Source: Thermoplasmata archaeon (lineage in GTDB: Archaea > Thermoplasmatota > Thermoplasmata > Thermoplasmatales > Thermoplasmataceae). From it: a stretch of DNA of 5,351 nt. Both the position numbers and the translations under genes were made by a program. The first letter of the stretch is position 1; every line of letters begins with the position of its first letter. The notes beneath the pieces were generated by a model. It saw only the letters and a list, made by a program, of their open reading frames with translations. It was not told the DNA's origin and ran no database searches. The stretch spans positions 1 through 5,351 of the forward strand of contig JAKBQK010000126.1 of NCBI GenBank assembly GCA_021835265.1, in the 5' to 3' direction. Below are positions 1 to 5,351 of this stretch, one piece after another.

Positions 1-1
1 T

Positions 2-157
2 TACTCGGAGGTAATGAGGGAGTCATTGAAGAATGAGATCGAGAGAAGAAATGATAAAGAATTCTTAGAAAGTATTTCTAAGATACACAGAATGCTAAAG
101 AACGTTGATCGTAACCAAATTCTTGCGGATTTAAGAGAAGACCGGAATCAAAGGTGA
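2..157 (+). CDS. vapB: VapB-like antitoxin, 3' end only
   Basis: The frame is open from base 2 to TGA at 155-157 and gives about 51 residues; the N-terminus lies outside the window. The fragment is charged and helical, with KNEIERRNDKEF followed by SKIHRMLKNVDRNQILADL, and ends in REDRNQR. An amphipathic helix followed by an Arg/Asp-rich tail (often xREDRxxR) is typical of the toxin-binding C-terminus of VapB antitoxins. In that family the missing N-terminus carries a small DNA-binding fold (AbrB, RHH or similar) that autorepresses the operon; which type this was cannot be seen. The stop overlaps the GTG start of the PIN-domain gene by 4 bp, so the two are translationally coupled, and this linkage is the strongest support. 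The antitoxin would hold the PIN ribonuclease inactive in the cytoplasm. An ATG at 14-16 lies in frame but would give a very short protein, so the true start is probably upstream. Confidence 0.75.
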   Translation, partial: YSEVMRESLKNEIERRNDKEFLESISKIHRMLKNVDRNQILADLREDRNQR

Positions 158-588
158 TAGGGGTGGTTTTGAGTTATGTTTTGGATTCAAGTTCACTCTT
201 CTCCCTATTCTTCTTGGATTCAGAAGAAAATGTGCATAAAATTCTAAAAGAATCTTCTGTGCTGGACCTGACTTGTTTCGAGATTGGTAGTATACTAACA
301 AAAGGAAATGATGGTCATATAAGGGGACTCGAAAGAGAGGTCATATTGGATTTGACAAAAGAAATCCAGAAAGTAATTGCCAATATCAGAGTGATTAGAC
401 TTAACACTTTGGATATCACAGAAATAATGAAACTTTCACTATCAACCGGACTCACTTTTTATGATGCATCGTATGTTTTCTACAGCAAATTTCATCAGAT
501 GGCTTTGTTGACCGACGATAAAGAAATGTATCGAGAAGCCAAGAAACTGGGTTTGGAGGTCAAGAAAGTAGAAGAGGTTTTCAATTGA
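154..588 (+). CDS. vapC: VapC-like PIN-domain ribonuclease toxin
   Basis: This 144-residue protein has the length and layout of a VapC toxin. The PIN-domain acidic residues appear in order: Asp11 in YVLDSSSL, Glu43 in TCFEIGSIL, Asp104 in LTFYDASYV, and Asp121/Asp122 in LLTDDKEM. The ending EAKKLGLEVKKVEEV is the usual last strand and helix. PIN nucleases use these acids to bind Mg2+ or Mn2+ and cut RNA; VapC enzymes typically cleave tRNA or rRNA when freed from VapB. The target here cannot be told. I chose the GTG at 154 because it overlaps the antitoxin stop as GTGA, the classic coupled arrangement. GTG at 163 or TTG at 169 would also keep Asp11 and remain possible. All key acids are present, so the toxin looks intact. 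The pair was probably expressed from a promoter left of the window and autorepressed. An alternative is a PIN protein not acting as a toxin, but the upstream partner argues against this. Confidence 0.9.
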   Translation: MIGVVLSYVLDSSSLFSLFFLDSEENVHKILKESSVLDLTCFEIGSILTKGNDGHIRGLEREVILDLTKEIQKVIANIRVIRLNTLDITEIMKLSLSTGLTFYDASYVFYSKFHQMALLTDDKEMYREAKKLGLEVKKVEEVFN

Positions 589-764
589 AGACCTACGCAT
601 TACTAGGGTCAGAGAAAACCAGCCCTGAAAATACAATGCTTTGCCCGTTCTCGGTATCCACTTAATTGAATAATCGGATGTCTACCTATCCTTATAATAA
701 TATAATCGGTACCTACATGTTAGTTATGATAATCCATCTCTGAGCCAAAAAGTATCATTGGACA
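589..764. other. Convergent AT-rich intergenic gap
   Basis: No gene is supported here. The gap lies between the stops of the PIN toxin gene (+) and the winged-helix gene (-). It contains a very AT-rich run, TTATAATAATATAAT at 692-706, which could act as a TATA-like element on either strand but has no gene at a suitable distance. A run of five A on the plus strand at 747-751 reads as five U in a minus-strand transcript, 14-18 bp past the stop of the winged-helix gene, and could contribute to termination of that gene. One copy of a 13-bp direct repeat lies at 654-666. Confidence 0.4.
654..666. repeat. 13-bp direct repeat, copy 1
   Basis: GTATCCACTTAAT occurs here and again at 1543-1555 in the same orientation, so the two copies bracket the winged-helix gene. 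The second copy lies where the left end of the insertion sequence is expected. In a 5.3-kb AT-rich window a 13-bp match by chance is not rare, so its meaning is uncertain. Confidence 0.45.
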
Positions 765-1430
765 TTAATCCTTGATATTCTTCTTAAGTTCTGTAATCCA
801 GAGAGACACATTTGGAGGGAGGAATCTGATCTTTTGAAGATTGCCATTTAAGTTTGAGTATGTTATTTCAATAAATTCCCCCTCAATACTGCCATTCAAT
901 AACGGAATCCCTCTCCTAACGGTAACCAATTTAACATTTGAAAGAGGGATTTCCTCTGATGAAAAGAATCTCCAGCCAGAAAAGATAAGTCGCTCCGAGG
1001 TAAGAGCGACAGAGATGTTATGAGTACTACTCTTGTTTAACCCTCCCAACTTGAAATTCCGTCCAAGGGGTTTGACAGAGTTGCTAGAGATGATAAGCAG
1101 CTCATCCCTCTTTAAGTTGACAAGAAAGTCACCATTCTTTATAGGATAACCATTTTTTTCATCTTTTTGGTTAAAATTCATCATTGAAAAGGCGCGCATA
1201 CCTTCTTCGTTTAAAAGGTACCGCTGATTATCGTCACGCATCAGCACATACTCCATTTTTTTCAGATGAAAGCTAAGTGATCCTGTGTTTTGACCTGTGA
1301 ACTCCATGATTTCAGTGAATGAGGCCGGCTTATTTTCATAGAGAAATACAATTATCTCTCTCCTGACAGGATTTGAGATTATATCATATATTAGATCATT
1401 TATTTCAGAATTGTTTTTCAGGTTCACCAT
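765..1430 (-). CDS. ArsR-type winged-helix regulator fused to a PH-like domain
   Basis: This 221-residue protein has two parts. Residues 9-82 form an ArsR-like winged helix: NPVRREIIVFLYENKP (20-35) is the usual opening, SFTEIMEFTG the first HTH helix, NTGSLSFHLKKM (48-59) the recognition helix, and LMRDDNQRYLL the wing. Residues 100-217 resemble a bacterial PH-like (bPH/GRAM) domain: strand-rich, with the hallmark VALTSERLIFSG (141-152), then IPLSNVKLVTVRRG, FIEITYSN and KIRFLPP, closed by the C-terminal helix SLWITELKK. I infer a DNA-binding transcription factor whose C-terminal domain senses a ligand, lipid or partner; no ligand can be named. There is no Cys cluster or obvious metal site, unlike classical ArsR. 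The gene stands alone, convergent with the toxin gene. The ATG at 1428-1430 has AGGT at -8 to -5, a weak Shine-Dalgarno match. An A-run at 1468-1473, about 40 bp upstream, could be a poor TATA box. Overlapping inverted repeats further upstream suggest autoregulation. The reading frame is intact. Confidence 0.85.
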   Translation of the reverse strand: MVNLKNNSEINDLIYDIISNPVRREIIVFLYENKPASFTEIMEFTGQNTGSLSFHLKKMEYVLMRDDNQRYLLNEEGMRAFSMMNFNQKDEKNGYPIKNGDFLVNLKRDELLIISSNSVKPLGRNFKLGGLNKSSTHNISVALTSERLIFSGWRFFSSEEIPLSNVKLVTVRRGIPLLNGSIEGEFIEITYSNLNGNLQKIRFLPPNVSLWITELKKNIKD

Positions 1431-1481
1431 TGAAACCTAACTTAACAATATCTGGCCATTACTTACGTTTTTTGCGTTATG

Positions 1482-1515
1482 GAATTGGCAATCTTTCCAA
1501 TTCAGGTTGGAAAGA
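1482..1515. promoter_or_regulatory. Two overlapping inverted repeats, possible operator
   Basis: GAATTGG (1482-1488) pairs with CCAATTC (1497-1503). TCTTTCCAA (1492-1500) pairs with TTGGAAAGA (1507-1515), a perfect 9-bp stem around a 6-base loop. The two dyads share the CCAA segment. On the minus strand they lie 52 to 85 bp before the ATG of the winged-helix gene, just upstream of its candidate promoter, as expected for an operator of a dimeric winged-helix protein. The plus strand reads GGGGTTTT after the second stem, so a hairpin terminator is an alternative, but no plus-strand gene ends here. The link to the regulator is inferred. Confidence 0.4.
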
Positions 1516-1542
1516 GGGGTTTTACTTGTGGGGGATCGTCTA

Positions 1543-1555
1543 GTATCCACTTAAT
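1543..1555. repeat. 13-bp direct repeat, copy 2
   Basis: This is the second copy of GTATCCACTTAAT, identical to 654-666. It falls 18 bp beyond the stop codon of the transposase pseudogene, so it may be part of the insertion-sequence end. The first copy could then be a leftover from a related element, or both could be protein-binding sites. Confidence 0.45.
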
Positions 1556-1572
1556 CTCCAACTCCTGTCACT

Positions 1573-2999
1573 TTACATAACATGTATGCCTAGGTGTCCG
1601 ATATCATCTTTCGATTTCTTTAGTATCCCTTATGTCTTCCACTGCTCCCCGATCCTCAGCATGCTTATCCTTTCCATGTGAGCCATTACATCCTTCGGGG
1701 AATATTTCCTCAGCATACCATGAGATTTCAGCATTGAATAAATTCTGTAATGCATCATCAGTGCAATGAAATTGACGAATATCCATTCCTACAGCTGAAA
1801 ATCATCTTTCGTATATGTTCGATCTGCATGAATGGTGTTCTTGAATGTGTCATATGACTGCTCTATTTCAGATCTGGATTTCAGCATTTCATACACCATC
1901 TCCCCAGACACATGCAGGTTATTGGTGACAGATATTGTGCCCATCCTCTCCCTTGCCTTCGGAAGAGCGGATGCAGATACCTTTTCATTTCGCCTGAGGA
2001 GATCTTTCTGCTCCTCGGCTTTCAGAAAATCATTCATGAATATGTATAGTGTATTACCTCCATGTGAGTTTTTGCGGTAGGATATGGGATGATCCTCGTA
2101 CATGAAGTGCCTTTCATCTCCAGTGCTGTAATCTATTAGTTTTGAGTTCATTCTCAGCGGTATTATGTAGTGTATTTTCCAGGGAACCAGATCCCGTATA
2201 TTGGATGAGGAATAAAATCCGGTATATGCATCCAAAACGATTCTATTCACACCGGAGTCCTCAATGGATGTTTTCAGCGATGCTACACTGTTGATTGCTC
2301 CGGGCATTATGTGGACTTATGCCGTTGGATTGCGGTACATGTAGAACAAGACGAGAACTTGGACCTGGGGCAGATATTCCTCCATGCTGTTGTGCCCAAG
2401 TGTTGCTGATAGGCCCCCATCACTCATGCTCAGAACATGAGTGGGACCCACAGCAAGATAACGGTCATCCTTCATTATGGATTTCATGAATGCAGCATGG
2501 ATTGCCTGTCCATACCGATCCTGAGCAGCATGTCGCCAAGGGAATCCGGTGAGACATGGGCATACTTCACCGTTTCCGATAGATAGGATGTGGGATAGAG
2601 GAATGAGACACTCTTTATTGGTGCGCATTGATAGAGCCTCGTCACTGAGAAAACAAATGTCTCCTTCCATTCCCGGAAGTTCGTCTTCAGTTCTTTGAAA
2701 ATATCCTGTGAGATATGCTGCAGAAGGAAGGATGCACCGTATTCTTTCAATGATACCTGGTCTTAGCTGTGCATCATCCTCTTGACCTTTGGCTCAACAA
2801 AACCATCTGGAGTGATCTTTCCCAGAAACTCATATGTTATGAGCTGTGCCCTTTTCTTCTTTTTTTCCATAGACTGTGTACACTATACTGATGATAGAGA
2901 TCATCTTTCTTCTTCTGCACAAGCTTTCCATTCTTCTTGTACTTCAAAACCCAGTCTGGATAGTTAACCGAGGAGTTACCATAACCTCCCGATTTTCAT
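1573..2999 (-). pseudogene. IS4/IS1634-superfamily DDE transposase, broken
   Basis: Joined across frames this is a transposase of about 475 codons. It opens with GNSSVNYPDWVLKYKK and RAQLITYEFLGKITPDGF and has the core pieces LSATLGHNSMEEYLPQVQ, HIMPGAINSVASLK, IVLDAYTGFYSSSN and LKSRSEIEQSYDTFKN. It ends in HLGIHVM before TAA at 1573-1575. Asp in VLDAYTGFY and Glu in the R(3)E(6)K signature are kept. The first Asp of the DDE triad, expected in a form like AVDLTH, reads AVGPTH (GGT at 2446-2448), so it is probably lost. In-frame stops lie at 2763-2765 (TAA), 2317-2319 (TAA), 1789-1791 (TAG) and 1630-1632 (TAA). Frameshifts lie near 2880, at the run of seven A/T at 2860-2866, and near 2490. 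The start at 2999 also needs a frame change near 2977. Short open stretches in other frames are shadows. Two separate ORFs are not plausible, because the fragments continue one another in family order. Confidence 0.9.
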
Positions 3000-3025
3000 A
3001 GAGTGTAATTAGAAGTCCGGTCTCA

Positions 3026-3045
3026 AATCAACAGTTAATCAACAG
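3026..3045. repeat. Tandem 9-bp direct repeat
   Basis: AATCAACAG occurs at 3026-3034 and again at 3037-3045, separated by TT, between the presumed right end of the insertion sequence and the surface-protein promoter. It could be a binding site or a relic of insertion; nothing in the sequence decides between these. Confidence 0.35.
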
Positions 3046-3123
3046 AATGACCGACAAATGGATGGTCTTGGGAAAACCTTTCTTAATTGTCAGATGTTAT
3101 AATTTAGATTTTTTTGGAAATAC

Positions 3124-3130
3124 TAATATA
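3124..3130 (+). promoter_or_regulatory. Archaeal TATA-like box for the surface-protein gene
   Basis: TAATATA is centred about 25 bp before the ATG at 3152, the spacing expected between an archaeal TATA box and the transcription start of a leaderless mRNA. A second AT-rich candidate, TTATAATTTA at 3097-3106, would give a leader of about 25 bases. No Shine-Dalgarno sequence precedes either ATG (3152 or 3161), which favours leaderless expression. Confidence 0.45.
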
Positions 3131-3151
3131 CTTCTAATAGATTATAAACTA

Positions 3152-5023
3152 ATGCATTTAATGGGAAGAAGATACATAGTTTTCATTATAATATTTTTGC
3201 TTGCCCTAACTTTTGCTTCTATTCCTCATCAATCTACCAATTCATTTAGCAGTAATAGCAGGAATTTTGTAATTTTTAATAATAGTAATGGACATCCTGA
3301 AAGATTCAGCCTGGTTCCTAAAACATATAAAGTGAATTTTACGGAAGACGGATTACCACCTGATACAATCTGGGGCGTAAACCTAAGTGGCAATATTCAG
3401 TTTAACTTTAAAAACTACATCAATTTCACTGAACCTAACGGAGATTATGCCTTTTCTGTGGCATCTTTCAATACAGGGTTGTCTTATCTATACCCATCAC
3501 CTTCAAATGGCACATTAATAGTAGCTGGAAAAAATGTTACAATAGATATAAACTATCTAATGGGTCCAGTGAATGCCTGGACATTCAAGGGAGCATACGT
3601 GAATTATACCCTGGTCCAGCAAGTTCAAAACGTAACTGAGTATGGTTCTTCTTCAATCTACATCAATTCTCTGAATTTTTCTGAAGGTAATTTCATTGCA
3701 ACTTTTGCGAAGAATATTGGATCTTTGCACTTTTATCAAACAGCAAGAGACATCGGGGCAGATGAAGTCTGGCCATTTTCCTCTCAAAGTCCAGTACTTT
3801 TAATTTTAGAGAATGAAACTTTGTATGGACTGCATCAGGGTAATATCACTTATGCAAGATTCATCATAAGTCAAATGGAAAATCCCCATAGCAATCTTCG
3901 TTTGGTAAATATTTCTCTGCAATCTGGAATTTTTCTGAATACTCCCATTGGTAAATTCCTAGCTGATGAAATAACTGCAAACTATGAGTATTCCAACTCA
4001 ACCTTAGTGTCTAATGGGGAACTCAATTTATTCTACGATCAATATTCTGGAGTATTGCTGGAATATCAGTTAGGAAAAGGAAACTTTATCGAGACTATAA
4101 GTTCAACCAATATTCCGATGTCCAGTTCTGGATACACTTTTATTCTCAATGTAACACCAAACAAGGCTAAAGTAGAACTCGATGGTATCAATCTAAACGT
4201 TTCATCAGGAAATGCATCGGCATACATAAGCCCAGGGGCAAACAAAATGGCGTTTGTTTCAGTAACCGCCAATGGATATTTGCCTTATCTGAAAGAATAT
4301 CTAATGGGGTCAACCTCAGGTATAGTTTATCTTAATATTTCGCTTGTTGCATCAAAGAACAGTACTTACACTATTTCTGGGCATATAAATCCAGTAAATT
4401 CTAGTGTGTTTGTTGGGCAGTATTCAGCAGATGTTAATTCAACCGGCTATTACAGTATTTCATTACCGGCGGGTTCATACATTTTGTCCGCGTCTGATTC
4501 TGGTTATTTCCCGTTAAGTCAAAAAATAATTCTAAACACTAACTTGACAAATCAAAATCTGAGTCTGTTTAGGGAGGTTTCACCAACTTCTGTAGTCAAT
4601 TTAGGCAATATTACCGCCAAGGGTTACAATACTACTGTTTCAAACCTAAGGGAAGGAACAGGAAACATATCATTAAATTTCAATGCGACCAGGAATGGAA
4701 CTTTGATAATAGAAATTCCTTACCTAAATATTGAAAACTATAGCATTAGCAGTATTCTGAATTCCAAACTTTATGTAAATGGCTCTGCTTACACAAATTA
4801 CACAGTCGCTGTTTCGTCAAGCGTATCGGGCTATACTATAATCCTTTTAGTGAGAGGTCTTAATGGAGACCCGGTGCTGTTGTGGGACTTATCTCCCGCT
4901 ACTGTGTCACCTAGTGGACTACCAGTATTGAATAACTTTGACCTAGAAATTGTGGCGGGAATAGTGATTGTTGCGTTAATCGCAGGAATTTCTTATTCTG
5001 TACTACGTAGGAAAAATAAATAG
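3152..5023 (+). CDS. Secreted, membrane-anchored glycoprotein with FTEDGLP and PEGA-like modules
   Basis: The 623 residues, numbered from ATG 3152, are arranged as a cell-surface protein. MHLMGRRY and a hydrophobic stretch (8-24) form a signal peptide. Residues 59-136 hold the module YKVNFTEDGLPPDTIWGV...NGDYAFSV...IDINY seen repeatedly in thermopsins and other surface proteins of thermoacidophilic archaea. Residues 139-323 are a beta-rich domain I do not recognise (NAWTFKGAYVNYT ... FYDQYSGVLLEYQLG). Residues 327-399 look like a PEGA-type sandwich, and 405-473 like a carboxypeptidase-regulatory sandwich (SGHINP, GYYSISLPAGSYILSASDSGY). A helix at 598-618 followed by RRKNK anchors the C-terminus. 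I count about 30 N-x-S/T sequons and no Cys in the mature chain, which suits an acidic exterior. The frame is open back to ATG 3047, but that would put 35 residues before the signal peptide; ATG 3161 is also possible. No catalytic motif is visible. A role in the envelope, adhesion or substrate binding is inferred. The gene stands alone. Confidence 0.85.
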   Translation: MHLMGRRYIVFIIIFLLALTFASIPHQSTNSFSSNSRNFVIFNNSNGHPERFSLVPKTYKVNFTEDGLPPDTIWGVNLSGNIQFNFKNYINFTEPNGDYAFSVASFNTGLSYLYPSPSNGTLIVAGKNVTIDINYLMGPVNAWTFKGAYVNYTLVQQVQNVTEYGSSSIYINSLNFSEGNFIATFAKNIGSLHFYQTARDIGADEVWPFSSQSPVLLILENETLYGLHQGNITYARFIISQMENPHSNLRLVNISLQSGIFLNTPIGKFLADEITANYEYSNSTLVSNGELNLFYDQYSGVLLEYQLGKGNFIETISSTNIPMSSSGYTFILNVTPNKAKVELDGINLNVSSGNASAYISPGANKMAFVSVTANGYLPYLKEYLMGSTSGIVYLNISLVASKNSTYTISGHINPVNSSVFVGQYSADVNSTGYYSISLPAGSYILSASDSGYFPLSQKIILNTNLTNQNLSLFREVSPTSVVNLGNITAKGYNTTVSNLREGTGNISLNFNATRNGTLIIEIPYLNIENYSISSILNSKLYVNGSAYTNYTVAVSSSVSGYTIILLVRGLNGDPVLLWDLSPATVSPSGLPVLNNFDLEIVAGIVIVALIAGISYSVLRRKNK

Positions 5024-5035
5024 TAAATGAAGGAA

Positions 5036-5043
5036 TTTTTATT
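5036..5043 (+). terminator. T-rich transcription stop after the surface-protein gene
   Basis: TTTTTATT lies 12 bases past the TAG. Archaeal RNA polymerase often stops at such T-runs without a hairpin, and I see no stem before it. The next decayed gene is convergent, so a stop here makes sense. Confidence 0.4.
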
Positions 5044-5127
5044 AAGAGGAAAAATGTGAAAGTATTCTAGTTTAACCCTTTAATTCTGAATTTGCTTTAT
5101 TTTTTGCAGCATATTTTTATCAAATCT

Positions 5128-5351
5128 CTAGTGGTTAATATATTCCACTTTCCTTGCAATCGCTTTGCCGATGGGTTCTACAAAGTATTTCAGGATGTAC
5201 ATTTCAGCGTCAATTGGTACTTAGTTATCTTACTGGCATTCGCTTTTGCCAATTGCAGTATGATAAAGTCTTACAGCCTTATCCAGATAGTCTTTGAGAA
5301 GCCGTTTATGTCGTAATAGTGGATTTTTGTGAAGTCATAATCGATTGATGG
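5128..5351 (-). pseudogene. Decayed 3' end of an unrecognised gene, partial
   Basis: Reading the minus strand from the window edge gives SIDYDFTKIHYYDINGFSK. After losing about one base near 5292-5298 it continues as DYLDKAVRLYHTAIGKSE. After two in-frame TAA stops (5230-5232 and 5221-5223) it resumes as DAEMYILKYFVEPIGKAIARKVEYINH, ending at TAG 5128-5130. Between the second and third pieces another frame gives NASKITKYQ, so two small compensating shifts could bypass both stops. The pieces have the balanced composition and amphipathic helices of a real protein and line up in order, so I read them as one gene that has decayed. I do not recognise the family. The plus strand is open over 5092-5316, but its product is rich in Phe, Ile and Leu, has no clear signal or domain and looks like a shadow. 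An alternative is that this is a remnant of a second insertion sequence. The upstream part lies outside the window. Confidence 0.55.

Larger units (their letters stand above)
1540..3024 (-). mobile_element. Decayed insertion sequence, IS4/IS1634-like
   Basis: The element is defined by a single transposase pseudogene filling nearly all of it and by a base composition visibly richer in GC than the AT-rich genes on both sides. The ends are approximate. Near the left end the minus strand reads GAGTTGGAGATTAAGTGGATAC; near the right end the plus strand reads GAGTGTAATTAGAAGTCCGG. With small gaps these match only partly (GAGT..., ATT, AAGT), which may be worn terminal inverted repeats. I see no convincing target-site duplication. 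About 1.5 kb with one long DDE transposase gene suits the IS1634 group. With a broken transposase the copy cannot move by itself. Confidence 0.6.

Noticed and set aside
442..636. Open minus-strand frame opposite the toxin gene; part of it (FQGWF) recalls the QGWIF-like part of the transposase.
   Set aside because: It lies mainly antisense to a convincing PIN-domain gene, and the similarity is only a few residues. The order relative to the 13-bp repeat is opposite to that in the insertion sequence, so it is not a second element copy.
1492..1523. Hairpin followed by GGGGTTTT, which could be an intrinsic terminator on the plus strand.
   Set aside because: No plus-strand gene ends nearby and the T-run is short. 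An operator or upstream element of the minus-strand gene fits better.
1604..1786. Minus-strand frame of 60 codons starting MDIRQFHC.
   Set aside because: It is a shifted frame of the transposase C-terminus; the correct frame over the same bases reads WIFVNFIALMMHYRIYSMLK.
1832..2080. Plus-strand open frames inside the insertion sequence (also 2295-2489 and 2782-2967).
   Set aside because: They are antisense to recognisable transposase blocks and show no domain features.
4066..4272. Minus-strand frame of 68 codons within the surface-protein gene.
   Set aside because: It is antisense to a long intact coding sequence with clear domains.
5092..5316. Plus-strand frame of 74 codons, hydrophobic, Phe-rich.
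   Set aside because: No ribosome-binding site or domain is seen, and the minus strand carries better protein-like blocks over the same bases.
1..5351. CRISPR array, tRNA or rRNA.
   Set aside because: No regularly spaced repeats of CRISPR length, no cloverleaf with a TTC-type arm and no conserved rRNA segment were seen.

Overview
This window most resembles DNA from an acidophilic archaeon of the Thermoplasmatales type (Thermoplasma, Ferroplasma or Cuniculiplasma relatives). This is an inference, not an identification. It rests on five points: a large surface protein opening with the FTEDGLPP...W module common in such archaea; a TATA-like box about 25 bp upstream of a probable leaderless start; few Shine-Dalgarno sites; a VapBC pair; and an ArsR-type winged-helix regulator. 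There is no rRNA, tRNA or CRISPR array.

Layout from left to right. Positions 2-588 (+) hold the 3' end of a vapB-like antitoxin gene and a complete vapC-like PIN-domain toxin gene, overlapping by 4 bp. Positions 589-764 are an AT-rich gap between convergent genes. Positions 765-1430 (-) encode a winged-helix DNA-binding domain fused to a bacterial PH-like (bPH/GRAM) domain. Upstream of it, at 1482-1515, lie two overlapping inverted repeats that could be its operator. Positions 1573-2999 (-) are a dead IS4/IS1634-superfamily transposase gene with four in-frame stops, at least three frameshifts and a probable lost catalytic Asp. It sits in an insertion sequence of about 1.5 kb whose ends I can place only roughly, and its base composition is visibly richer in GC than the flanks. 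Positions 3152-5023 (+) encode a 623-residue secreted, membrane-anchored protein with about 30 N-glycosylation sequons. Positions 5128-5351 (-) hold the decayed 3' end of another gene of unknown family, cut by the window edge.

Taken together this looks like an accessory, turning-over region: a toxin-antitoxin module, a dead transposon and a second pseudogene surround two intact single genes. I see no operon linking the regulator to the surface protein, and no multi-gene system that I would call new. The least ordinary items are the wHTH-PH fusion with its palindromic upstream region, the modular surface protein, and the minus-strand gene remnant at the right edge, where the longest open frame lies on the wrong strand.
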